64,000 bases of DNA, taken from NCBI RefSeq assembly GCF_013466785.1, contig NZ_CP059163.1, forward strand, positions 1,612,001 through 1,676,000, read 5' to 3'. Under the pieces are notes generated by a model. That model did no database searches. It was not told where the DNA came from and saw only the letters and a program-made list of their open reading frames with translations. Position numbers and translations under genes: made by a program. Origin of the DNA: Nocardioides marinisabuli. GTDB lineage: Bacteria > Actinomycetota > Actinomycetes > Propionibacteriales > Nocardioidaceae. Positions 17,861 through 26,435 of the stretch are shown here, one piece after another. Numbering within the stretch: the first letter of the stretch is position 1; each line of letters opens with the position of its first letter.

Positions 17861-19282
17861 GTGAGCACTCCCGCACCAGCGCCCGGCGCCGGCGGCGTCC
17901 GGGTCGGTACGGCGACCGGCCGCGCCGTGGTCGCGGCCGCGACCCTGGGCTCGGCGATGTCGCTCTTCGATGGCACCGTGGTCAACGTCGCCCTGCGCGT
18001 CATCGGCGACGACCTCGACGCCTCGATCGCCGACCTGCAGTGGATCACCAACGCCTACCTGCTGGCCCTGGCCTCGCTGATCCTGCTCGGCGGCTCGCTG
18101 GGCGACCGGCTCGGACGGCGCCGAGTCTTCGTCGTCGGCACCCTCGGCTTCGGCGTCGCCTCCGCCCTGTGCGGGCTGGCCCCGACCGCGGAGGTGCTGA
18201 TCGCCGCCCGGGTGGTCCAGGGCGTGGCGGCCGCGCTGATGGTGCCGGGCAGCCTCGCGATGATCCAGGGCGCCTTCGACCCCGCCGATCGGGCCCGCGC
18301 GATCGGCACCTGGACCGGGCTGGGTGCGATCGCGGCGGCCGCCGGGCCGCTGGTCGGCGGCGTGCTGGTCGAGTACGCCGACTGGCGGCTGATCTTCTGG
18401 ATCAACCTGCCGGTCGCGGCGCTGACGGTGTGGCTGGCGCGCGCGGTGCCGGAGACCCGCAACCCCGCGGCGGCCCGGCACCTCGACCTGCCGGGGGCGG
18501 TGCTGGCCACCGCCGCCCTGGGCGGGGTCACCTACGCGCTGGTGCAGTGGGGCGACCCGGCCGCGCTGCCGGCGCTGCTCGCCGGCCTGGTCGCGGGCGC
18601 GGCCTTCGTGGTGGTCGAGGCCCGGGTCGCCGAGCCGATGCTGGCGCTGGGCATCTTCGCCGACCGCACCTTCTCCGCGGCCAACACGGCGACCCTGCTG
18701 GTCTACGGCGCCCTGTCGGTGCTGCTGTTCATGCTGCCGCTGCAGCTGCAGGTCGTCGGGGGCCGCGGCCCCCTGCTCGCCGGGCTGGCCACGCTGCCGC
18801 TGCCGTTCGTGATGCTGCTGCTCGCCGGTCGGGGCGGAGCCCTCGGCGCGCGCACCGGCCCCCGCCTGCCGCTCACCCTGGGGCCGCTGGTGATGGCCGG
18901 CGGCGTGCTGCTGCTCCTGGGCGCCGGGCGGGCGACGTACGTCGTGGGGGTGCTGCCGGGCGTGGTGGTCTTCGCGCTGGGCCTGGCCCTGCTGGTGGCG
19001 ACCCTGACCGCGACCGTGCTGGCCGCGGCGCCCGACGAGCACGCCGGCATCGCCAGCGGCGTCAACAACGCCGTGTCCCGGGCCGGGGGCCTGCTGGCGG
19101 TCGCAGCGGTGCCCGGGCTCGTGGGCCTGCGCGGGGACGCCTACGCCGACCCTGCGCTGCTGGACCCCGCGTGGACGCTGGTCGTGCTGGTCTGCGCCGG
19201 CCTCCTGCTGGTCGCGGCCGTGATCTCGTGGCTGGCGCTGCCACCCACCACCTACGCTGGTGGCGGGGGCCGCGCGGGGTGA
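17861..19282 (+). CDS. MFS transporter, DHA2/EmrB-QacA family
   Basis: 473-aa proton-coupled drug or metabolite exporter with about 14 membrane helices. Family motifs visible are [10 protein letters not shown] in helix 1, the A-motif [12 protein letters not shown] after helix 2, and the antiporter motif C region [27 protein letters not shown] lies 6 nt after TAGGGT. The stop (19280-19282) overlaps a GTG at 19279 of the peptidase frame, so the next gene may be co-transcribed. Confidence 0.93.
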   Translation: MSTPAPAPGAGGVRVGTATGRAVVAAATLGSAMSLFDGTVVNVALRVIGDDLDASIADLQWITNAYLLALASLILLGGSLGDRLGRRRVFVVGTLGFGVASALCGLAPTAEVLIAARVVQGVAAALMVPGSLAMIQGAFDPADRARAIGTWTGLGAIAAAAGPLVGGVLVEYADWRLIFWINLPVAALTVWLARAVPETRNPAAARHLDLPGAVLATAALGGVTYALVQWGDPAALPALLAGLVAGAAFVVVEARVAEPMLALGIFADRTFSAANTATLLVYGALSVLLFMLPLQLQVVGGRGPLLAGLATLPLPFVMLLLAGRGGALGARTGPRLPLTLGPLVMAGGVLLLLGAGRATYVVGVLPGVVVFALGLALLVATLTATVLAAAPDEHAGIASGVNNAVSRAGGLLAVAAVPGLVGLRGDAYADPALLDPAWTLVVLVCAGLLLVAAVISWLALPPTTYAGGGGRAG

Positions 19283-20613
19283 GCCCGGGGAGGAGCACGC
19301 CTGAGGCGAGCGCGGCAGCGGGCGGTACGACCGCCGCGGCGTGCGGCGCTGGGCGGGGCGCTCGTCGTGGTCCTGCTTGCGGCGGCCTGCGGCGGCACCA
19401 GCGGCGAGGAGGCCCCACCGGGCCCGAGGCGACCGAGGTCGCCGACTCCCCGACCGCCACCGACGGCGAGGACCGCGCGGCGTCCGGTGACCCCGGTGGC
19501 CCCAGTGACTCCGAGGACGGCGACGGCTCCAGCGACGGCGAGCAGCCCACGGTCGGGCTCGACCCGGCGTTCGCGGTCGACCCACCGGGCCGGCTCAAGG
19601 ACCTGCCCCGCACCGCCGACATCCTGGTGCAGACCCGGGCCGGCATCCCCGAGGAGACGCTGGCCGAGATCCGGGACCTCGAGGGCGTCCAGGACGTCGA
19701 GCAGTTCTCGATGCTCCAGGTCGGCATCGAGAACCGGGTGCTCAACCTGGCCGCCGTCGACCCGGCCTCGTTCCGCCGCTTCACCCCCGGCCAGGTCCCG
19801 CAGAGCCGCGAGGTCTGGGACCGCGTCGCCGGCGGTGAGCTGGCCATCGCCCCCGAGCTGCAGAAGAAGCTGCCGATCGACGAGCAGGGCTTCGTCGAGC
19901 TCGACCAGGGCAGCCCCCAGGTGCATCTCGGCGCGCTGGCGCCGCAGATCGAGAACGCCGTCGACGCCGTGGTCAACGTCAAGTGGGGCGAGGAGCTGGG
20001 CGCCGAGCCCGGCAACGCACTGCTGATCTCCACCGGCATCACCGCCCCCGACAAGGTGGTCAAGCCGCTGACGGCGCTGCTGCCCCGGCAGACCTCCGTG
20101 CAGCGCCTCGACTCGGTGGCCCGCTTCGGGCTCGACATCAACGCCAAGCAGACCGCCTTCGTGGTCGGCTCGGTCTCCGAGGCGGTCGGTGTCTTCAACT
20201 ACACCGTGCTCGGCGGCGGCCGGATCGCCCCCGCGGAGTCGTGGGTGCGCACCCACATCACCACCGCCCAGGTCCCGATCCTCGGCTCGGTGACCTGCAA
20301 CAAGGCGATCATCCCCCAGCTCACGGCCGCCCTGCGCGAGGTCGTCGAGACCGGGCTGGCCGACGAGATCAACCCCGGCGAGTACGCCGGCTGCTACTAC
20401 CCGCGCTTCATCGCCGGCTCCACCACGCTGTCCAACCACTCCTTCGGGCTCGCCCTCGACCTCAACACCCCCGGCAACCAGCGCGGCACCGTGGGCGAGA
20501 TGGACCGCACCGTGGTGGCCATCTTCAAGAAGTGGGGCTTCGGCTGGGGCGGCGACTGGCGCTACACCGACCCCATGCACTTCGAGGCCGTGCGCATCGT
20601 CGACGTGCGCTGA
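19279..20613 (+). CDS. M15 family D-Ala-D-Ala carboxypeptidase-like lipoprotein (probable frameshift near start)
   Basis: Peptidoglycan peptidase of the VanY/M15 type: zinc motif [10 protein letters not shown] (H387, D394 in this frame) and C-terminal DPMHFEA (H434). The uninterrupted frame can start at GTG 19279 but then has an Arg/Gly-rich N-terminus without export signal. In another frame, behind GGGGAGGAG, a CTG at 19301 opens [13 protein letters not shown], a hydrophobic core [15 protein letters not shown] and a lipobox Cys, then EEAP; adding one C to the CCCC run at 19413-19416 joins this to the acidic [11 protein letters not shown] linker. The original gene was therefore most likely a lipoprotein from 19301, now interrupted by a 1-base deletion or misread. 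Confidence 0.8.
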   Translation: MSPGRSTPEASAAAGGTTAAACGAGRGARRGPACGGLRRHQRRGGPTGPEATEVADSPTATDGEDRAASGDPGGPSDSEDGDGSSDGEQPTVGLDPAFAVDPPGRLKDLPRTADILVQTRAGIPEETLAEIRDLEGVQDVEQFSMLQVGIENRVLNLAAVDPASFRRFTPGQVPQSREVWDRVAGGELAIAPELQKKLPIDEQGFVELDQGSPQVHLGALAPQIENAVDAVVNVKWGEELGAEPGNALLISTGITAPDKVVKPLTALLPRQTSVQRLDSVARFGLDINAKQTAFVVGSVSEAVGVFNYTVLGGGRIAPAESWVRTHITTAQVPILGSVTCNKAIIPQLTAALREVVETGLADEINPGEYAGCYYPRFIAGSTTLSNHSFGLALDLNTPGNQRGTVGEMDRTVVAIFKKWGFGWGGDWRYTDPMHFEAVRIVDVR

Positions 20614-20717
20614 GGCCGGGCAAAACCTCCAGCGAACTCCGGCGGCGCCACCGGCCGCTCGTCCACCATGGGGGCGACTGGCCGGCCCCCGCCGGTCCCT
20701 GAAGGAGGAGTCCCCCC

Positions 20718-21167
20718 ATGGCTGCATCTCGTCTCACCACCCCGCTCGCCGGCCTCGCGGTCGCCGCCCTGCTGGCCGTCGGCCCCGTCCCCGGCGCCCA
20801 GGCCGCGCCCCCCGCCGACGGCGACTGCGCCAAGCAGCAGACCCAGGTCGACCGCGCGGCTGCCAAGCTCGAGCGGCTGCAGGACGTCTTCACCCGGGCC
20901 AAGCGCGAGGTGCGCAAGACCAAGAAGGCCGCGGCCCAGGCGGAGACCGAGGAGGAGCAGGCCGTGGTCGAGGAGGACCTCGACGAGGCGAAGCAGGACC
21001 GCACCAAGGCCAAGAAGGCGAAGAAGGCGCAGGTCCAGCGCCTCGCCAAGGCCGAGCAGCGGCTGGCGAAGTGCCAGGGCGCCACCGAGCCGATCGAGCC
21101 GACCGAGCCGACCGAGCCCACCGAGCCCACCGAGCCCACCGAGCCCACCGAGCCCACCGAGCCCTGA
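20718..21167 (+). CDS. secreted coiled-coil protein with C-terminal EPT repeats
   Basis: 149 aa. Signal peptide (AGLAVAALLAVG, cleavage near AQA-AP), a mature part with two cysteines (C35, and one just before the repeats) bracketing a Lys/Glu/Ala-rich helix of about 75 residues that should form a coiled coil, then about eight Glu-Pro-Thr triplets. The acidic Pro/Thr tail resembles a cell-wall-spanning or spacer segment. Strong ribosome site GAAGGAGGAG. Family not recognised. Confidence 0.8.
   Translation: MAASRLTTPLAGLAVAALLAVGPVPGAQAAPPADGDCAKQQTQVDRAAAKLERLQDVFTRAKREVRKTKKAAAQAETEEEQAVVEEDLDEAKQDRTKAKKAKKAQVQRLAKAEQRLAKCQGATEPIEPTEPTEPTEPTEPTEPTEPTEP
21086..21166. repeat. 9-bp coding tandem repeat (Glu-Pro-Thr)
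   Basis: About eight to nine copies of GAGCC(G/C)ACC encoding Glu-Pro-Thr at the end of the secreted protein gene; the last copies are identical at the DNA level, so copy number is likely to vary between strains. Confidence 0.85.
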
Positions 21168-21182
21168 GCCGCAGCCGGGCGC

Positions 21183-22034
21183 TCAGCCGAGCGCCGCGCA
21201 GACCTCGGCCGCGACCCGTGCCATCGTGGTGCGGGCGCGGACCGGGTCCTCGGTGAGGAAGTAGTGGTCGACGCCCGGCGTGACGTCGTGCCACACCTCG
21301 ACCCCGGCCTCGCGCAGCCGCGTCGCGTAGTCGTCGCCGTCGCGGCGCAGGGTGTCGCGCTCGGCGGTCAGCACCAGCGCCCGCGGCAGCCCTGCCAGCG
21401 AAGGCGCCAGCAGCGGCGAGGCGTGGGGGTGGGCGCGGGTCGCGGGGTCGGGGAAGTACGCCGCCCGCACCAGCGCGCGCAGCGACGGCGAGATCGCCCC
21501 CGCACCCCGGGGCAGCTCGCTGGCCAGGTCGAGCGCCGGCACCCCCAGCACCTGCAGCCGCGGCGTGAAGGAGTCCGCGTCCCGCGCCATCAGGCACACC
21601 GCCGCGGCCATCCCGCCGCCGGAGGAGAACCCGCCCACCGAGACCGGCGCCGTGCCGGCGGCCCAGGCCGCCACGTCGTGGGACTGCTCCTGGGCGCGCG
21701 GGAAGACGGCGTACGGCGCGGCGGTGAAGTCGACGTTGAGGACCCGCACCCGGGCGGTCGCCGCCAGGTAGCGGCACCACCAGTCGTCCATGAAGGGGTG
21801 CCGCATCAGCCACGCGCCACCGTGCAGGTGCACGTGGGCGGGGGCGTCGTCGCGGCCGGCGAGCGCGGGTGGGGCGTACTCCCAGACCGGGACCGGGCCG
21901 TGGCGGGTCGCGACCCGGCGCCGGCGCGGACGGGGCAGGTCGGAGCCCGCGAATCGCAGGTCCTCGCCGTAGCGGACGGTGAACCGGGCGGAGGCGTGCA
22001 TCAGCATCGCCTGGAGACGTTGGGCGGGTCGCAC
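21183..22034 (-). CDS. alpha/beta hydrolase, HSL/esterase family
   Basis: 283-aa esterase or lipase of the hormone-sensitive-lipase group. The oxyanion motif HGGAW is at 71-75, the nucleophile Ser137 is in GFSSGG, an acid lies in the ERDTLRRDG segment, and the catalytic His is in PGVDHYF. No signal peptide. It ends only 15 bp from the convergent EPT-repeat gene. GTG 22034 gives the longest plausible form; ATG starts a few codons later are possible. Confidence 0.88.
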   Translation of the reverse strand: MRPAQRLQAMLMHASARFTVRYGEDLRFAGSDLPRPRRRRVATRHGPVPVWEYAPPALAGRDDAPAHVHLHGGAWLMRHPFMDDWWCRYLAATARVRVLNVDFTAAPYAVFPRAQEQSHDVAAWAAGTAPVSVGGFSSGGGMAAAVCLMARDADSFTPRLQVLGVPALDLASELPRGAGAISPSLRALVRAAYFPDPATRAHPHASPLLAPSLAGLPRALVLTAERDTLRRDGDDYATRLREAGVEVWHDVTPGVDHYFLTEDPVRARTTMARVAAEVCAALG

Positions 22035-22069
22035 AACGGACCTTCGGACCCGACGCCGTGACGGATGGC

Positions 22070-22075
22070 TACGGT
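22070..22075 (+). promoter_or_regulatory. -10 box, quinone oxidoreductase
   Basis: TACGGT, 6 nt before ATG 22082. Confidence 0.6.
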
Positions 22076-22081
22076 GGCGCC

Positions 22082-23056
22082 ATGCGAGCAGTCCAGGTCA
22101 TCGACACCACCGGTCCCGAGCACCTCCAGGTCAACGACGTCGCGGAGCCGAGCCCCGGCCCCGACGACGTGCTGGTGGAGGTGCACGCCGTCGGCACCTC
22201 CTTCCCCGACCTGCTCCTCAGCCGCGGCGAGTACCAGCTGCGCCCCGAGCCGCCCTTCACCCTCGGCGTCGACTTCGCCGGCGTCGTGGTGCGCGGCCCC
22301 GAGGGGCGCGACGACCTCGCGCCCGGCACCCGCGTCGCCGGGGTGGCGCCGTACGGCGGCGCCGCCGAGCTGGTCGCGAACCCGGCCGTCTCGACCTTCG
22401 CGCTGCCCGACTCGATGAGCCTCGAGGAGGGCGCGGCGCTGCCGATGAACTACCTCACCGCCCAGTTCGCGCTCGCCGAGCGCGGCGACCTGCGCGAGGG
22501 CGAGACCGTGCTGGTGCACGGCGCCGCCGGCGGGGTCGGCACCGCGACCATCCAGGTCGCCAAGGGGTACGGCGCCCGCACCATCGCCGTCTGCTCCACC
22601 GAGGCCAAGTGCCAGGTCGCGCGCGACGCCGGCGTCGACGAGGCCGTGCTGCTCGACGGGTTCAAGGACGCCGTCAAGGAGCTCACCGGCGGGGCCGGCG
22701 TCGACATCGTGATGGACGTCGTGGGCGGCGACGTCTTCACCGACTCGCTGCGCTCGCTGGCCCCGCAGGGCCGGCTGCTGGTCGTCGGCTTCGCCGCCGG
22801 CCAGGGCATCCCCGAGGTCAAGGTGAACCGGCTGCTGCTCAACAACATCGACGTGCGCGGCGTCGGCTGGGGCGCCTACGCCATGGTGCGCCCCGGCTTC
22901 ATGGAGGCGCAGTGGGCCGAGCTGGTGCCGATGATGGAGGCCGGCACGATCCGCCCGCCCGTCGGGGCGACGTACGGCATCGAGGACTTCGGCCGGGCGC
23001 TGCTCGACCTCGACGAGCGCCGCACGCTCGGCAAGGGCGTCGTCCGGATCCGCTGA
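22082..23056 (+). CDS. quinone oxidoreductase-like, zinc-free MDR enzyme
   Basis: 324-aa medium-chain dehydrogenase/reductase related to NADPH:quinone oxidoreductase. GroES-like N-domain, Rossmann domain with VHGAAGGVGTATIQVAKGYGA and the domain-closing IVMDVVGGD. No structural or catalytic zinc cysteines are seen. The ATG at 22082 lies 6 nt after TACGGT (leaderless); an in-frame ATG at 22058 would overlap that -10 box and was rejected. Confidence 0.92.
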   Translation: MRAVQVIDTTGPEHLQVNDVAEPSPGPDDVLVEVHAVGTSFPDLLLSRGEYQLRPEPPFTLGVDFAGVVVRGPEGRDDLAPGTRVAGVAPYGGAAELVANPAVSTFALPDSMSLEEGAALPMNYLTAQFALAERGDLREGETVLVHGAAGGVGTATIQVAKGYGARTIAVCSTEAKCQVARDAGVDEAVLLDGFKDAVKELTGGAGVDIVMDVVGGDVFTDSLRSLAPQGRLLVVGFAAGQGIPEVKVNRLLLNNIDVRGVGWGAYAMVRPGFMEAQWAELVPMMEAGTIRPPVGATYGIEDFGRALLDLDERRTLGKGVVRIR

Positions 23057-23057
23057 G

Positions 23058-23098
23058 GCCCGCCGACCCGGCCGGTTCGCACCAGCCGGGTCGCGGGC
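23058..23098. terminator. hairpin terminator between convergent genes
   Basis: Stem GCCCG(C)CGACCCGGC (23058-23072) with GCCGGGTCGCGGGC (23085-23098), one bulged base, 12-nt loop. It lies exactly between the quinone oxidoreductase (+) and monooxygenase (-) genes. Confidence 0.7.
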
Positions 23099-23104
23099 AC
23101 CGGC

Positions 23105-23401
23105 TCAGCCCAGCGGGCGCAGCGGGTGGATCGCCACGTCGCCGGCGAGCGCGGGGCCCAGCACCTTGAAGACCTCGGCCATGTGCGGGGTCGTCATGTG
23201 GGCGTCCATGGCCTCCTTGCTGGCCCACTCCTCGACCATCACGAAGGTGCCGGGGGCGGCGGCCGACTCGAAGCAGTCGTAGGCCACGCAGCCCTCCTCC
23301 TGCTGGGTGGCGGCGACCAGGTCGCGCAGCCCGGCGCGCACCGCCTCGGCCTGCTCGGGATCGGTGGGGATGGTCGCGACGACGCGCAGGTTCTGGCTCA
23401 T
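23105..23401 (-). CDS. antibiotic biosynthesis monooxygenase (ABM) family protein
   Basis: 98-aa ferredoxin-like dimeric alpha/beta barrel protein. The pattern LRVVATIPTDPEQAEAV, QEEGCVAYDCFES and FVMVEEWASKEAMDAHM is typical of the YgiN/ABM group, which includes quinol monooxygenases and many uncharacterised proteins. Next to the quinone oxidoreductase a quinone-related role is possible but not shown. ATG is 6 nt after TAGGTT on the minus strand. Confidence 0.9.
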   Translation of the reverse strand: MSQNLRVVATIPTDPEQAEAVRAGLRDLVAATQQEEGCVAYDCFESAAAPGTFVMVEEWASKEAMDAHMTTPHMAEVFKVLGPALAGDVAIHPLRPLG

Positions 23402-23407
23402 GCCGCG

Positions 23408-23413
23408 AACCTA
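23408..23413 (-). promoter_or_regulatory. -10 box, ABM protein
   Basis: TAGGTT, 6 nt before ATG 23401. Confidence 0.6.
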
Positions 23414-23450
23414 GCGGGCGCCGGGTGCGCGGCGACAGGGGGTGACCGGG

Positions 23451-23456
23451 GATGAT
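23451..23456 (+). promoter_or_regulatory. -10 box, small protein 23463
   Basis: GATGAT, 6 nt before GTG 23463. Confidence 0.45.
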
Positions 23457-23462
23457 GGGGGC

Positions 23463-23795
23463 GTGGACGAGCCCCCGCTGGACCCCGAGGAGCGGCTGCG
23501 CCGCGCCGGCCACGTGATCCTCGACGGCGTGGTGGCCGCCGAGGCCGACCCCGACGTGCTGCCCGGTGCGCCCAACCCGGTCGAGCTGGCCTTCGGCCAC
23601 CTGCTCGAGATCGGCGCGGTCGAGCTGAAGATGGACGAGGACAGCGAGGAGCTCGAGCTCGACATCTCCCCGCTGATGGGCGGGGTGATGCTGGTCGTGC
23701 GCCGCCTGGTGGCCGAGCTCGCCGCGCGCGACCACGTCGACCCCGAGAGCGTGGTGATGTCGGTGCGCGCCGCCATCGACCAGGCCGCCGGCTGA
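23463..23795 (+). CDS. small hypothetical protein
   Basis: 110-aa acidic soluble protein, helical, with segments DPEERLRRAGHVILDGVVAAEAD and VVRRLVAELAARDHVDPESVVMSVRAAIDQAAG. No family recognised. The GTG at 23463 follows a GATGAT -10 by 6 nt; the in-frame ATG at 23442 lies upstream of that box and was not used. Confidence 0.7.
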   Translation: MDEPPLDPEERLRRAGHVILDGVVAAEADPDVLPGAPNPVELAFGHLLEIGAVELKMDEDSEELELDISPLMGGVMLVVRRLVAELAARDHVDPESVVMSVRAAIDQAAG

Positions 23796-23863
23796 GCACC
23801 GCCTGCTGCACCTCGCCTGTTCGCCCTGCGCGAAGCCACCCGTGGGGGCGGGGGAGCGGCGGC

Positions 23864-23869
23864 TAGGGT
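23864..23869 (+). promoter_or_regulatory. -10 box, M13 peptidase
   Basis: TAGGGT, 7 nt before GTG 23877. Confidence 0.6.
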
Positions 23870-23876
23870 CGCGGAC

Positions 23877-25844
23877 GTGAGCATCCTCGACGACGCCCGC
23901 CCGGGCATGGACCCTGACACCCGCCCCCAGGACGACCTCTTCGGCCACGTCAACGGGCGCTGGCTGGAGGAAACCGAGATCCCCTCCGACCGGTCGAGCT
24001 GGGGCCCCTTCGTGCAGCTGGCCGACGCCGCCGAGGCCCAGGTGCGCGACATCATCACCGACCTCGCCGCGCTGGCCACCGCGCCCGACCAGGAGGCGCC
24101 CGACGAGGACGCCCGCAAGATCGGCGACCTGTTCGCCTCCTTCATGGACACCGACGCGATCGCGGCCCGGGGCCTGGAGCCGGTGCGCCCGCTGCTCGAC
24201 GCGGCGGCCGGCCTGCGCGACGTGCGCGACCTGGCGGCGTTCCTGGGTGAGTTCGAGCGGATCGGTGGCCACGGCCTCTTCGGCTCCTACGTCGACACCG
24301 ACGACAAGCAGTCCGACCGCTACCTCTTCCACCTGGTGCAGGGCGGGCTCGGGCTGCCCGACGAGTCCTACTACCGCGACGACAAGCACGCCGAGACCCG
24401 CGAGAAGTACGTCGCCTACCTGACCCGCCTGCTCGGCCTGGCCGGCCACGCCGACCCCGAGGGCGCGGCCCGCACCATCCTGGCCATCGACACCCGCCTC
24501 GCGAAGGGCCACTGGGAGCGCGCGGCCACCCGCGACGTGCAGAAGACCTACAACCTGCGCACCCTCGCCGAGCTGCAGGAGCTGTGCCCGGGCTTCGACT
24601 TCGAGGTCTACACGACCAACCTCACCGCCTCGACCCGCACCGCCGCCGACGTGCTGGGCGAGGTCTGCGTGCGCCAGCCGTCCTACTTCGAGCACCTCTC
24701 GACGGTGCTGGAGGAGGTGCCGGTCGAGCAGTGGCGCGACTGGCTGACCAGCCGCGTCCTGCGCGCCACCGCGGCGTACCTGCCCGACGACTTCGTCGAG
24801 ACCAACTTCGACTTCTACGGCCGCACCCTGTCCGGCACCCCCGAGCTGCGCGCGCGGTGGAAGCGCGGCGTGGCGCTCGTGGAGGGCGCGCTGGGCGAGG
24901 CGGTGGGCCGGGTCTACGTCGAGCGGCACTTCCCGCCGACCTCGAAGCAGATGATGGACGAGCTGGTCGCCAACCTGCTGGCCGCCTACCGGGTCTCCAT
25001 CTCGCGCCTGGACTGGATGACCGAGGAGACCAAGGAGCGCGCCTACGAGAAGCTCGCGACCTTCCGGCCCAAGATCGGCTACCCCGAGAAGTTCCGCGAC
25101 TACTCCGCGCTCGAGGTCAGCCAGGACGACCTGATGGGCAACTTCGCGGCGGCCTCGGCCTTCGAGACCGACCGCCAGGTCGCCAAGATCGGCTCGCCGG
25201 TCGACCGCGACGAGTGGTTCATGCTCCCGCAGACCGTCAACGCCTACTACAACCCCGGCACCAACGAGATCTGCTTCCCCGCCGGCATCCTGCAGGCACC
25301 GTTCTTCAGCCCCGACGCCCACCCCGCCGAGAACTACGGCGGCATCGGCGCGGTCATCGGCCACGAGATCGGCCACGGCTTCGACGACCAGGGCGCGCAG
25401 TACGACGGCGAGGGCAACCTCAACGACTGGTGGACCGCCGACGACAAGGCCGCGTTCGAGGTGAAGTCCAAGGCGCTCATCGAGCAGTACGACGCCTTCG
25501 AGCCGCGCGCGCTGCCCGGCGAGAGCGTCAACGGCGCGCTGACCGTCGGCGAGAACATCGGCGACCTCGGCGGGCTGACCATCGCCCACGAGGCCTACCT
25601 GATCTCCACCGACGGGCAGGCCTCCGTCGAGGACCGTCGCACCCTGTTCACCAACTGGGCCTACGTGTGGCGCACCAAGCGCCGCAAGGAGCAGGAGGCG
25701 CAGTACCTCACCATCGACCCGCACTCCCCGCCGGAGTTCCGCGCCAACATCGTGCGCAACCTCGACGAGTTCCACGAGGTCTTCGAGACCCAGGAGGGCG
25801 ACGGGCTGTGGCTCGACCCGTCCCTGCGGGTGCGCATCTGGTAG
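23877..25844 (+). CDS. M13 family metallopeptidase (PepO/neprilysin type)
   Basis: 655-aa zinc oligopeptidase, normal length for the family. Zinc motif HEIGH at 496-500, third ligand E559 in GENIGDLGG with D563, substrate-binding NAYYNPGTNEI upstream. It has no signal peptide, so it should act in the cytoplasm on small peptides, as is usual for actinobacterial members. GTG lies 7 nt after TAGGGT (leaderless). Confidence 0.95.
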   Translation: MSILDDARPGMDPDTRPQDDLFGHVNGRWLEETEIPSDRSSWGPFVQLADAAEAQVRDIITDLAALATAPDQEAPDEDARKIGDLFASFMDTDAIAARGLEPVRPLLDAAAGLRDVRDLAAFLGEFERIGGHGLFGSYVDTDDKQSDRYLFHLVQGGLGLPDESYYRDDKHAETREKYVAYLTRLLGLAGHADPEGAARTILAIDTRLAKGHWERAATRDVQKTYNLRTLAELQELCPGFDFEVYTTNLTASTRTAADVLGEVCVRQPSYFEHLSTVLEEVPVEQWRDWLTSRVLRATAAYLPDDFVETNFDFYGRTLSGTPELRARWKRGVALVEGALGEAVGRVYVERHFPPTSKQMMDELVANLLAAYRVSISRLDWMTEETKERAYEKLATFRPKIGYPEKFRDYSALEVSQDDLMGNFAAASAFETDRQVAKIGSPVDRDEWFMLPQTVNAYYNPGTNEICFPAGILQAPFFSPDAHPAENYGGIGAVIGHEIGHGFDDQGAQYDGEGNLNDWWTADDKAAFEVKSKALIEQYDAFEPRALPGESVNGALTVGENIGDLGGLTIAHEAYLISTDGQASVEDRRTLFTNWAYVWRTKRRKEQEAQYLTIDPHSPPEFRANIVRNLDEFHEVFETQEGDGLWLDPSLRVRIW

Positions 25845-25864
25845 CAGGGCCGCGGCCGGGGCGG

Positions 25865-25910
25865 GACGTCATGCGGGCGGGACGTCCGTCCCTGCGGGGG
25901 GTATGACGTC
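25865..25910. repeat. GACGTC palindromic element, copy 1
   Basis: Three GACGTC palindromes at 25865, 25881 and 25905 (spacing 16 then 24) with outer arms GGACGTCAT/ATGACGTCC. An inverted copy with spacing 24 then 16 is at 28586-28631. It overlaps the 3' end of the membrane-protein gene. Confidence 0.8.
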
Positions 25911-26309
25911 CTGGCTGGCGCCGGCGCGCAGGCTCAGGCGGTGCGAGTCCTTGAGCAGGGCGAGCGCCACCAGCACCGGAGCCACGGCGCCGAGGCTCCA
26001 GGGCAGGTCGCTCGTCAGCAGCGCCGCCCCTGTGCACAGCACCCCGAGCACCGCGATGCCGCGCAGCGCCCAGGCGAGCTCCCGGGCGGTGCCCGGGCGG
26101 TCGCCGCGCCACAGCGGCACCAGGGCCAGGGTGCCCAGGGCCAGCGCCACCAGCCCCACGGCCAGCGGGACGAAGACCCCGAGCGCCTCGGCGGGCCGGT
26201 CGCGCGGGCCGAGGAGGAAGAAGCCCGCCAGGGCGAGCGAGGCGAGGGCGACGAGGATGCCGACCAGGCCGCCGCGTCGGACCTCGACGGGGGACATCGG
26301 TGACGGCAC
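25869..26309 (-). CDS. four-helix membrane protein, unknown function
   Basis: 146 aa with about four membrane helices and little soluble sequence. No family recognised. GTG 26309 has AGGAGGAG 7 nt upstream; an ATG at 26297 is the alternative. The last 13 residues (DVIPPAGTDVPPA) are encoded by a palindromic repeat that also occurs beyond recQ, so the C-terminus looks like a repeat-derived extension. Confidence 0.7.
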   Translation of the reverse strand: MPSPMSPVEVRRGGLVGILVALASLALAGFFLLGPRDRPAEALGVFVPLAVGLVALALGTLALVPLWRGDRPGTARELAWALRGIAVLGVLCTGAALLTSDLPWSLGAVAPVLVALALLKDSHRLSLRAGASQDVIPPAGTDVPPA

Positions 26310-26423
26310 TGCGGCTCCTCCTGAGGGAACCGCCAGAGTAGCCAGCGCCCTCGGAGCGGGGGCGGGGTGTGGTGCTCTCCACAGGTCCGGGCCCGTCCGG
26401 GTCGCGACGTCGGTGGGCGCTGG

Positions 26424-26429
26424 TAGACA
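26424..26429 (+). promoter_or_regulatory. -10-like box, recQ
   Basis: TAGACA, 6 nt before ATG 26436; last base deviates from TAnnnT. Confidence 0.4.
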
Positions 26430-26435
26430 GGCACC

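Noticed and set aside
16928-19585. Very long open frames antisense to real genes (also 7804-10752, 22899-25775, 39825-42731)
   Set aside because: Arg/Ala/Gly/Pro-rich or His/Gln/Val-rich translations without motifs, typical shadows of GC-biased codons; the opposite strands hold well-recognised proteins.
20614-20717. Possible terminator or riboswitch before the EPT-repeat gene
   Set aside because: Only weak GC hairpins and no recognisable conserved aptamer; treated as an ordinary spacer.
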